Origin: Oscillospiraceae bacterium
Lineage (GTDB): Bacteria; Bacillota; Clostridia; Oscillospirales; Ruminococcaceae
Reading direction: 5' to 3'
DNA: 64,000 bases
Assembly: GCA_031282245.1 (NCBI GenBank)
Contig: JAITEB010000015.1
Location: 78,875-142,874, forward strand
Of the stretch, positions 26,293 through 34,016 are shown piece by piece (the stretch's first letter is position 1; every line of letters starts with the position of its first letter). The notes beneath the pieces are model-generated. The model made no database searches, had not been told where the DNA came from, and saw only the letters and a program-made list of their open reading frames with translations. The translations under genes and the position numbers were made by a program.

Positions 26293-26348
26293 TGCTGTAA
26301 AATTAACAAAATTTTCACAAAAACTCTTTATTTCAAGCCATAAATGTT
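26293..26348 (+). repeat. Upstream direct repeat, copy 2
   Basis: Second copy of the sequence at 23602-23657, again starting TGCTGTAAAATTAACAAAA and ending AAGCCATAAATGTT. It lies about 65 bases before the start of the acidic-repeat lipoprotein gene. It comes after a terminator, so it probably contains that gene's own promoter. Confidence 0.8.
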
Positions 26349-26414
26349 GAGAAGATAGCAATACATAAATAGATTTTACACTGCCACTTATTGAATATAT
26401 TGAGGGTATAACGA

Positions 26415-27197
26415 ATGAAAAAAATATTCCTGTTATTTTTAATAATGATTTTTGTGCTTTCTTCTTGCGGAAAAACAAGCTCACCCGTTGAAACTGAAAG
26501 TATTGCTGAAGCAGAAAATAGCGTCGAAACCGAAAGCGCCACTGAAATAGAAAGTGCTGTTGAAGTTGAAAGCACTACCGAAACCGAAAGCGCCGACGAA
26601 ACTACGCTGGCTGCAGCTGAAGTGCTCAGCGTCGAACGCGACGAAGAAACCAGATGGATTCATGCACGCATTTTGTTCAATGGGTTTTCCATGGGAACTG
26701 ACAAGAAATCCGCGCCTATTGTTTTAGAGGTGGATTTGCCAGAAAGCTGGAATCCAAAAGTGGCAAGTGAAGACGAAATACATCCATTTCGAGGCGCAGT
26801 CGGCATTTTTGACGTTTGGGGCTGTATTGGCGCTTTTGGCGGCGCCGCAATAATTTATACAGATGAAAACGGCAATCTGCCAACCCCCAAGACGGCCTAT
26901 CCCAGTTTGATTTACAATGATTTATTCATGTCATCATGGTATAGTTGGAGCGATAATTATACTGTGATTCAGAAAACCGAAACCAAGTCGACTGCCACTG
27001 TTGATGTATACTCTACTATTTTGGGAGATGGCGGCGGAATTGGAAAAAAGCCGTCTCGGATTCACTGGGGGATACTCTCATCTGACCTTGACTTAATGCA
27101 GTATGTTTATATCGAAATTGACCGCAGCGCTATTACTATCCGCGAACATTTGGAAATTATCGCCAAAAGCGTAAAGCTGGAAGCATATCAGGGCTAA
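26415..27197 (+). CDS. Lipoprotein with Glu/Ser-rich repeat linker, unknown
   Basis: A 260-aa protein with a signal peptide and a clear lipobox (FVLSSCG, Cys 19). Residues ~25-65 are an imperfect repeat of VETES/TEIES/VEVES type with about six units, a likely spacer across the cell wall. The remaining ~190 residues form a globular domain with Trp- and Gly-rich stretches (AVGIFDVWGCIGAFGGAA, GDGGGIGKKPSRIHWG) that I do not recognise. It shares its upstream sequence with the M23 gene, hinting at co-regulation. Confidence 0.75.
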   Translation: MKKIFLLFLIMIFVLSSCGKTSSPVETESIAEAENSVETESATEIESAVEVESTTETESADETTLAAAEVLSVERDEETRWIHARILFNGFSMGTDKKSAPIVLEVDLPESWNPKVASEDEIHPFRGAVGIFDVWGCIGAFGGAAIIYTDENGNLPTPKTAYPSLIYNDLFMSSWYSWSDNYTVIQKTETKSTATVDVYSTILGDGGGIGKKPSRIHWGILSSDLDLMQYVYIEIDRSAITIREHLEIIAKSVKLEAYQG

Positions 27198-27244
27198 ACC
27201 GCCAAATCCGCGATTGTATATTCTCTCAATAGGTTCCAGAAAAG

Positions 27245-27282
27245 AAAGTCCTCCGGAAGGCAAAAAGCCTCCGAGGACTTTT
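27245..27282 (+). terminator. Strong intrinsic terminator
   Basis: AAAGTCCTCCGGAAGGC pairs with GCCTCCGAGGACTTT around five A residues and is followed by TAT. It lies about 48 bases after the lipoprotein gene. The stem has one bulge. Confidence 0.85.
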
Positions 27283-27352
27283 ATAACTAGGTGGAGCGGG
27301 CGCGGCTCAAGCGATTCAATCGGAAAGCTGATTTTTTACCCCAGGTATCCTA

Positions 27353-27381
27353 TTGATATGCGGCGGAAAATATGTTATAAT
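27353..27381 (+). promoter_or_regulatory. Promoter of the mgtA transcription unit
   Basis: TTGATA (27353-27358), a 17-bp spacer and an extended -10 TGTTATAAT (hexamer 27376-27381). Transcription should begin near 27388, leaving a leader of about 250 nt before the ATPase gene. Confidence 0.75.
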
Positions 27382-27387
27382 AAAATT

Positions 27388-27637
27388 AACGCTTGGGTAA
27401 AAAATATATAATCAAGGGGCGGTGGGAAAACTATGGAGATACAGAGTAGTGGTGACAGTAGACACAGGGCCGTGGTTTTCCCGGAATTGCTTTGTACTTC
27501 TGTCATTTGGGCAAGCTGAAAAAACATACGGCTCTGGTTTTGCTGTTCATACATTACGTGTTTGTTCAAACGGGCTTTCCGCCGGATAAAAAACATGCGG
27601 AAGGTCCGGATATTAATGTATGAAAGGTTGATGTAAA
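27388..27637 (+). promoter_or_regulatory. Long structured 5' leader of mgtA, possible Mg2+-sensing (M-box-like) element
   Basis: A 250-nt leader with GGGAAAAC (27424-27431) pairing with GTTTTCCC (27475-27482), and TGACAG (27453-27458) able to pair with CTGTCA (27500-27505). The stretch CTATGGAGATAC (27431-27442) matches a segment of the M-box riboswitch as I recall it from the Bacillus mgtE leader, and the gene controlled is a Mg2+ ATPase. The conserved GTTAGGTGAGGCTCC start of the M-box is not clearly there. It may be a divergent M-box or another ion-sensing leader. Confidence 0.4.
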
Positions 27638-30292
27638 ATGGCTTTCTGGAACAAAAAAGCAAGCAGGCTCCAAATTCAGAGCGAAACCGAGTATGAACTC
27701 CGCAAATTTTCCAACGATAAATTAGAAGACGTTTTTACACTGCTCCACTGCGCCCGAGAGGGGCTTTCTTCCGAAGAAGCGGAGGAGCGCCTTGACAGAG
27801 ACGGGCAGAATGTTATAGTGACCGGCAAAAAAGACAGCGTGCTGCGGCGGCTCGCGGGGGCTTTTATAAACCCTTTTAATACAGTGCTTTTTGCCGTGGC
27901 GATTATCTCTTTTGTGACTGATGTGCTTATGCCTTCCCGGACAAGCCCGTCGCAGCTTTCGGATTATACGACAGTTTTGATTATTTTATTCCTGATTTTC
28001 TTGTCAGGCATAGTGTCGTTTGCGCAGGCTCAGCGCTCAAACAGCGCCGCCGCCGCGCTCTCCAAAATGATCTCCAACAAAGTTGACGCTTTCCGCGACG
28101 GCAAGCTCACCGAAATCGGAATTGAAGAAGTCGTTGAGGGCGACGTTGTCAAGCTTTCGGCGGGCGACATGATCCCCGGCGACGTGCGCTTTATCTGGAC
28201 AAAAGACGCCTTTATTTCCCAGGCCGCTTTGACGGGAGAGGCCAATCCAGTCGAGAAGTTCTCAGAGCAGAAAGAAAACAGCGAATCCCTCACAGACGCG
28301 GCAAACCTTGGCTTTATGGGTTCCGACGTGGTCAGCGGAAGCGCCCTGGGTCTTGTGCTTTTCACCGGTAACAGGACATATTTCGGCTCCATGGCGGAAA
28401 GCCTTTCCGGGGACCGCGCAAAGAACAGCTTTGAGCGCGGCGTTGATTCCGTCAGCAGCCTTTTGCTGCGCTTCATGCTGGTAATGGTGCCGATAGTTTT
28501 TGTCATTAACGGCATTTCCAAGCACGACTGGGGCAGTTCCCTGCTTTTCGCCGTATCCATCGCGATAGGCTTAACGCCGGAAATGCTGCCGGTTATCATG
28601 TCCTCCACACTTGCCAAGGGCGCTGTCTCCATGTCCAGGCAGAAAACAATAGTTAAAACTTTGAGCGCAATTCAAACTTTTGGGGAAATTGACGTGCTTT
28701 GCACGGATAAAACCGGCACTCTTACAGAAGATAAAATAGTGCTGGAAAAATATATGGACGTGCGCGGCAACGACGACGCGCGCGTTCTGCGCCATGCATA
28801 TCTGAACAGCCACTATCAGACGGGACTGAAAAATCTGATAGACCTGGCTATTATTTCTCGGGCAAGCGAAAACGGGCTTGACAACCTGACCCGGAATTAT
28901 ACAAGGGTTGACGAGATTCCCTTCGATTTTGCCCGGCGCCGTATGAGCGTCGTTCTGGTTGACCGCAGCGGCAAGCGCCAGCTTATCACAAAGGGCGCGG
29001 TTGAGGAAATTCTGTCAATCTGTTCCCTTGTGGAGTACAACGGCCGGATTCTTCCTCTTGACGAAAAATTAAAGGCTGAAGCTTTGTCTGTTTACGAAAA
29101 GCACAATAAAGACGGTTTGCGAGTGCTTGCTGTCGCGCAGAAAAACAACGTCGCCGGGATAGAAACTTTCGGAGTGAAGGACGAAAGCGAAATGGTGCTT
29201 CTGGGCTTTGTCGGTTTTCTGGATCCCCCGAAGGAAAGCAGCGCGGCGGCCATCTCCGCCCTTAAAGAACACGGCATACGCGTGGTCGTCCTCACAGGCG
29301 ACAGCGAGGGCGTGGCCGTGAAAGTCTGCAAAAAAGTGGGCGTGAACACCGAAAAGTACCTGCTGGGCAAAGACGTTGAAAAAATGAATTATGAAGCTTT
29401 GCAGAAAGCCTGCAAAACCTGCGACCTGTTCGCGAAGCTTTCCCCCGCGCAGAAACAGCGCGTAGTGACGGCTTTTCAGGCCAACGGGCACACTGTCGGC
29501 TATATGGGCGACGGAATCAACGACGCTCAGTCGCTTCGGCAGGCGGACGTGGGGATTTCCGTTGACAGCGCGGTTGATATTGCAAAAGAAACCGCCGATA
29601 TTATTCTTCTTGAAAAAGACCTGATGGTGCTGGAAAAAGGCGTTGTTGAAGGCCGCCGGACATTCGGAAATATAGTAAAATATATCAACATGGCCGTGAG
29701 CGGAAATTTCGGCAACATGCTTTCGGTTATAGTGGCAAGCGTTTTCCTGCCGTTTCTGCCCCTGCTGCCGGTGCATATCCTCACGCAGAACCTGCTGTGC
29801 GACTTTTCTCAAATGGGCATACCGTTCGACAGGGTTGACCGGGAATATATCGCCAGGCCCAGAAAATGGGACGCAAGCTCGATCAAGCGCTTTATGTTCG
29901 TAATGGGTCCGCTCAGCTCGCTTTTTGACATTTTGTGCTTTATAATCATGTATTTTGTTTTCAAGGCGAACAGCCCTGCTGTGCAGGGGCTTTTCCAGTG
30001 CGCGTGGTTTGCCTTTGGAACTATTTCGCAAATCCTGATTGTCAACATGATAAGAACCCGCAAAATCCCCTTTGTGCAGAGCAGGCCTTCGCTGCCGCTG
30101 GTGCTGTCAGGCTTTTCCGTCATCGCTGTTACGCTTTTGATCGCCTTTATCGCGCCGCTTGCGCGCGGTCTTGAATTAATTGCGCTGCCGCTTGGGTTTG
30201 TGCCCTGGCTGCTGCTGCTGCTTGCGGGCTACTGCCTGCTGTCGCAGCTTATCAAAAATATGTATGTGCGCCGTTTCGGGGAATGGCTGTAA
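27638..30292 (+). CDS. mgtA: Magnesium-translocating P-type ATPase (MgtA/MgtB type)
   Basis: An 884-aa P3B-type ATPase with about ten membrane helices. The phosphorylated Asp is residue 357 (CTDKTGTLTED). The actuator loop has LTGEANPVEK, and the P domain has VVLTGDS and MGDGINDAQSLRQADVGIS. The transmembrane motif NMLSVIVASVFLPFLPLLP and the late NLLCDFSQMGIPFDRVD are typical of MgtA, which brings Mg2+ into the cell when it is scarce. The long leader upstream suggests control by ion-sensing RNA. The ribosome site is AAAGG. Confidence 0.93.
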   Translation: MAFWNKKASRLQIQSETEYELRKFSNDKLEDVFTLLHCAREGLSSEEAEERLDRDGQNVIVTGKKDSVLRRLAGAFINPFNTVLFAVAIISFVTDVLMPSRTSPSQLSDYTTVLIILFLIFLSGIVSFAQAQRSNSAAAALSKMISNKVDAFRDGKLTEIGIEEVVEGDVVKLSAGDMIPGDVRFIWTKDAFISQAALTGEANPVEKFSEQKENSESLTDAANLGFMGSDVVSGSALGLVLFTGNRTYFGSMAESLSGDRAKNSFERGVDSVSSLLLRFMLVMVPIVFVINGISKHDWGSSLLFAVSIAIGLTPEMLPVIMSSTLAKGAVSMSRQKTIVKTLSAIQTFGEIDVLCTDKTGTLTEDKIVLEKYMDVRGNDDARVLRHAYLNSHYQTGLKNLIDLAIISRASENGLDNLTRNYTRVDEIPFDFARRRMSVVLVDRSGKRQLITKGAVEEILSICSLVEYNGRILPLDEKLKAEALSVYEKHNKDGLRVLAVAQKNNVAGIETFGVKDESEMVLLGFVGFLDPPKESSAAAISALKEHGIRVVVLTGDSEGVAVKVCKKVGVNTEKYLLGKDVEKMNYEALQKACKTCDLFAKLSPAQKQRVVTAFQANGHTVGYMGDGINDAQSLRQADVGISVDSAVDIAKETADIILLEKDLMVLEKGVVEGRRTFGNIVKYINMAVSGNFGNMLSVIVASVFLPFLPLLPVHILTQNLLCDFSQMGIPFDRVDREYIARPRKWDASSIKRFMFVMGPLSSLFDILCFIIMYFVFKANSPAVQGLFQCAWFAFGTISQILIVNMIRTRKIPFVQSRPSLPLVLSGFSVIAVTLLIAFIAPLARGLELIALPLGFVPWLLLLLAGYCLLSQLIKNMYVRRFGEWL

Positions 30293-30335
30293 ATTTATAA
30301 ATTCTCCTGAGGATTCACAAAAGGATTAACGCATA

Positions 30336-31847
30336 ATGCCTAAAAAGAAAGTCTTTATTATTGGGGCCGGACCCGCCGGCCTCAGCGCAGCTTATGAGCT
30401 TTTGAGCAGAACCGATGAATTTAATATAGCGCTGATGGATAAATCCGACTGTATCGGCGGGCTTTCAAAAACCGTTTATTATTCGGGGAAGCCCCGCGCA
30501 ACGCTTGGCGGGCATATTTTCCGGCCCGGGAACGAGCGCTTTCTCGCCTTTTCCAAAAAATTCCTGACATTTCAGGGAAGACCTGCCATAGACGACCTTC
30601 TGCTGGACAAAAACGTCAAAACGGTCAGGGGCGGCGCGGACCCCCAGCGGGAGGATTCCGTCATGCTTTTCCGGGACGGTTTGTCAAGATTTTTCCGCAA
30701 GGGCAGTCTGTGGGATTATCCTCCGACCCTTCATCTGCGCACAGTCGAGACGCTGAAAATTACCGAAGCGGCATTCATGGGATTAAGCTTCGCAAAGGCC
30801 AGAATTATGCGGAAAACGCCGCATACCCTTGAAGACTTTTATATCAACCGATATGGCAAGGCTCTTTACGGCGAGTTTTATAAAGATTATCTCGAAAAAC
30901 TTTACGGGGTGAGCGCGTCCGAAATACTGACAGATTACGACTCGCGGAAATTTATAAGCCTTCCTGAGCCTGGCCGTATAAAAGCAAAAGAAAAAGAGCT
31001 TTTGACAGTCGTTCCGGAATTCAGAGAAGATTTGCAGTTTGAAGAAATTTATTACCCTAAATTCGGCGCGGGGCAGCTTTGGGAACGCGTCGCCGAAGAA
31101 GTGGAAAAACTTGGCGGGAGAATATTAAAAGGCTGTTACGCGGAAAAATTTATTTGCGAAAACAGCCGGATAAAAACGCTTATTTACACAGAGGGCGGCG
31201 TAAGCGGCAGTATGGACGCCGATTATATTATTTCTTCGGCCCCGCTGGGCGAATTTGTGCCCGCCGTGGAAGATTACAAAAAACCGGAATCTGTTCAAAG
31301 AACCGCCGAAAAATTGCAGTACAGAAATTTTGTCGGCGTGAACGTTTTGATGAAAAGCCTTGAAGCCCAAAATATAACGGGCTTTCCCACTCTTGGAAAT
31401 ATCATACCTGACAGCCTGATTTATGTTTTCGAGCCGGAAATAAATCTTTGCCGCATTCAGGTTTACAACAACCTGTCGCCCTATATGCTGAATAATCCTC
31501 AGCGCAGCGTCAGTCTCGGGCTGGAATATTTCTGCGGCGGGGACGACGGTTTCTGGAACCTGAACGACGGGGAAATCGCCGAGTTTGCCGCCGCCGAGCT
31601 GGCCTCAACAGGTCTTATAGACCGCCGGAAAGTGCTTGAAATGAACGTCGAACGGGCGGAAAAAGCTCTCCCGCTTTACACCGGCTCATATGCCGATATT
31701 TCCGGGTTGAAGACTTATTTAAGCGGCATTGAAAATCTTTGCTGCGTCGGCCGCGGCGGACGGCACAGCCAGCTCGACATGGAAGGCGCCGCGCAAAGCG
31801 GCTTTGAAGCCGCAGACAGAATTATAAACAGCGATTTGCAGGGCTAG
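30336..31847 (+). CDS. FAD-dependent amine-oxidase-like oxidoreductase
   Basis: A 503-aa protein. It starts with a dinucleotide-binding fold (VFIIGAGPAGLSAAYELLSR) and a GGLSKT loop, and ends with the FAD-contact region (GRGGRHSQLDMEGAAQSGFEAADRI). The family holds protoporphyrinogen-oxidase-like, UDP-galactopyranose mutase-like and related flavoproteins. No catalytic residues point to one reaction. Genes of this kind often belong to cell-surface sugar pathways, which is only a guess here. It follows mgtA by 43 bases and may be co-transcribed. Confidence 0.75.
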   Translation: MPKKKVFIIGAGPAGLSAAYELLSRTDEFNIALMDKSDCIGGLSKTVYYSGKPRATLGGHIFRPGNERFLAFSKKFLTFQGRPAIDDLLLDKNVKTVRGGADPQREDSVMLFRDGLSRFFRKGSLWDYPPTLHLRTVETLKITEAAFMGLSFAKARIMRKTPHTLEDFYINRYGKALYGEFYKDYLEKLYGVSASEILTDYDSRKFISLPEPGRIKAKEKELLTVVPEFREDLQFEEIYYPKFGAGQLWERVAEEVEKLGGRILKGCYAEKFICENSRIKTLIYTEGGVSGSMDADYIISSAPLGEFVPAVEDYKKPESVQRTAEKLQYRNFVGVNVLMKSLEAQNITGFPTLGNIIPDSLIYVFEPEINLCRIQVYNNLSPYMLNNPQRSVSLGLEYFCGGDDGFWNLNDGEIAEFAAAELASTGLIDRRKVLEMNVERAEKALPLYTGSYADISGLKTYLSGIENLCCVGRGGRHSQLDMEGAAQSGFEAADRIINSDLQG

Positions 31848-31876
31848 AAATTTGCCGCCCCTGACGAATCGCTGTT

Positions 31877-34009
31877 TTATTTAGATTTCAGCTCCGCTTT
31901 TCCCGGAGTTATGTCCGCAAGCATAATCTGCCCCTCATGAATAAAACGCAAACGCAGCCGCTTCCAATGCCGCGGCGGACAGGGCCTGAGCGAAGGCTTG
32001 CCGTCACTGTATTCCAGCCCCGCGAAACCTTGCGCCAGAACTTTCCAGGCTCCCCCGGCGGCGGCGGGGTGCGTCCCGCCAATATACACAAGCCCGGCCC
32101 ACTGCTTGCCGCCCCCGCGAAGCTCCGCGCAGGCGCTTTTCATAAAAAACGGGTAAGCGGCTTCCGCATTCCCAAAGCGGCAGGCCAAAAGCGCATACAT
32201 GCACGCGCTGAGCGACGAGCCATGTTCTGTGCGCGGCTCGTAGAATTCCCAGTTCCGGCGCAGTATCTCTTCCGGATAATCCTGCGGAAACATCGCCAGC
32301 ATGGTCGCAACGTCCGCCTGTTTGATAATCTGCGTGTCTCCCGCCACGCCATGGCTCCCGCCCCAGTATTCACGCGGGTCCTTCAGTCGCGAACGCGCTT
32401 CCGCAAGGCTTGCGTCTTCCAGCGAAAAATAGCCGTCGAATTGCTCAATCAGGCCGCTTTCTCCCGGCTTTGGCATATAGAAATTTTCCCGCAGGGGCCT
32501 GATTTCTTCCAGAAGCGCGGCAATTCCGCATTCCCGCTCAAGCTTTTCATCTTCCTGCAAGATTTCAGAAATTTTTTCCAGCGCATCAAAAACAAATAGC
32601 GCCATGCGGTTTGTATATGCGTTATTGTTCACGCGCTCGTGATACTCGTCCGGGCCGACAACGTCGTGGATTTCCCAGCGCTTCCTGGCGTTCGGCATGA
32701 CAAGCAGGGATTTATAAAAGCGGGCGCACTCCGCAATTACCCTCGCGCCGCCCTCTTTAAGCAGAGATAAATCTCCTGTGCGTTCTATATAGCGCATAAT
32801 CCCCCAGACGACCGCCGCCGAAATATGCGCCTGCTTGTCTTTGAAATAAGTCCGAACAGGCCGTTCTGTAAAAACGTCCGTAATATTATAGTCCGAACAC
32901 GCGTCAAAGCCGCCCTCCTGACTTTCCCAGGCGTAAAAAGCCCCTTCCCAGCCGTAGGACGCGGCTTTTTTCAAAGCCCCCGGCAGAGTCTCAATCCGAT
33001 AGCGCAGCAGCGACCGCGCGATTTCCGGCTGGCTTGCAAGAAAATAATCAAGCATAAATATCTCGCTGTCCCAGAAAACCGCGCCTTTGTATGTCTGCCC
33101 GGAAAGCCCCCGCGCCGCGATTGAAACCGCGCCGCCGCCGCGCGGGGCGACGCAGTTCAGGTGATACAGCGAATAGTTCATGGCAAGTTCAGCTTCTTCG
33201 TCGCCCTCTATTTCGACAAGGCTGCAGTCCCAGATTTCGTCCCAGCGGGCTTTGCTGGCTTTCAAAAGATTTTCATAGCTCCCCGCGCAGGATTTTTGCG
33301 CCGCTTCCGCAGGGTTCTGCAGGTCCTTTGAAGTATAAACCGCACAGACGGAACTGAGCGAAAATTCAACCCCCGCTTTGAGTTCCGGCAGATAAATCGC
33401 CGTCCCCCGCATGAATTCATCAGGCGGAAGGCTGAAATTCCGGCTGACCGCCACAGTTCCGCCGCTCTGAACAGCCGCCTCGCAGATCAGAACGCCGTCT
33501 TTTTCCCCAAATTTAACCGAGCTGTAGTGCGGCCCGTGAATGTCCCAGACATCCGCGTCAATGCCCGCTTCAAGTTTCACCCGCATATCCGCGTTCGCGC
33601 AAAGCGTGATTTTCAAACCCAACAGATGGGAATTATCCATGCTTGCGAAGCGCTCCGCGCGCAAAGTCAGCCGCCCTTTTGCCAAATTCCAGACAGTTTT
33701 CCGGGAGGCCAGCCCATATCTGAAGTCAAGACGCTGTTCATGCTCCGCCGGAGGGAAATCCTGAACGCGAAGCGCTCCGCCGTTCACACTAACAACAGTA
33801 TAAAACGGGTTGGGAGCATTAAGCGGCTCGCGCCAGCCGTCGTCCGCCTGATCATAGATACCGGCCAAATTCACCGCGGCAAGCTCTTTTTTCGTGAATT
33901 CCTCAAGCGTTCCCCGAACGCCCATATAGCCGTTGCCGATTAAAAACCGATTGCCGTCGTCCGGTATGCTTGCGGGGTCGCATCCGGTTTTAGAAATTTC
34001 AAATTTCAT
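31877..34009 (-). CDS. GH65 glycoside phosphorylase, second of tandem pair
   Basis: About 710 aa. It has an N-terminal beta-sandwich (~1-260), an (alpha/alpha)6 barrel (~290-640) and a C-terminal sheet. The general acid Glu is near residue 455 (VVGPDEYHERVNNN). A phosphate-loop segment is EHGSSLSA near residue 615. GH65 phosphorylases split alpha-glucosides (kojibiose, nigerose, trehalose, maltose and others) with phosphate to give beta-glucose-1-phosphate, by inversion. ATG 34009 follows AAAGGTGA, seven bases after the stop of the first GH65 gene. Linkage specificity cannot be read from sequence by eye. Confidence 0.93.
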   Translation of the reverse strand: MKFEISKTGCDPASIPDDGNRFLIGNGYMGVRGTLEEFTKKELAAVNLAGIYDQADDGWREPLNAPNPFYTVVSVNGGALRVQDFPPAEHEQRLDFRYGLASRKTVWNLAKGRLTLRAERFASMDNSHLLGLKITLCANADMRVKLEAGIDADVWDIHGPHYSSVKFGEKDGVLICEAAVQSGGTVAVSRNFSLPPDEFMRGTAIYLPELKAGVEFSLSSVCAVYTSKDLQNPAEAAQKSCAGSYENLLKASKARWDEIWDCSLVEIEGDEEAELAMNYSLYHLNCVAPRGGGAVSIAARGLSGQTYKGAVFWDSEIFMLDYFLASQPEIARSLLRYRIETLPGALKKAASYGWEGAFYAWESQEGGFDACSDYNITDVFTERPVRTYFKDKQAHISAAVVWGIMRYIERTGDLSLLKEGGARVIAECARFYKSLLVMPNARKRWEIHDVVGPDEYHERVNNNAYTNRMALFVFDALEKISEILQEDEKLERECGIAALLEEIRPLRENFYMPKPGESGLIEQFDGYFSLEDASLAEARSRLKDPREYWGGSHGVAGDTQIIKQADVATMLAMFPQDYPEEILRRNWEFYEPRTEHGSSLSACMYALLACRFGNAEAAYPFFMKSACAELRGGGKQWAGLVYIGGTHPAAAGGAWKVLAQGFAGLEYSDGKPSLRPCPPRHWKRLRLRFIHEGQIMLADITPGKAELKSK

Positions 34010-34016
34010 ATGCGAT

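Noticed and set aside
29069..30031. A 320-codon minus-strand frame inside the Mg2+ ATPase gene
   Set aside because: It is a shadow of the clear ATPase frame; its composition is typical of antisense reading and it matches nothing.
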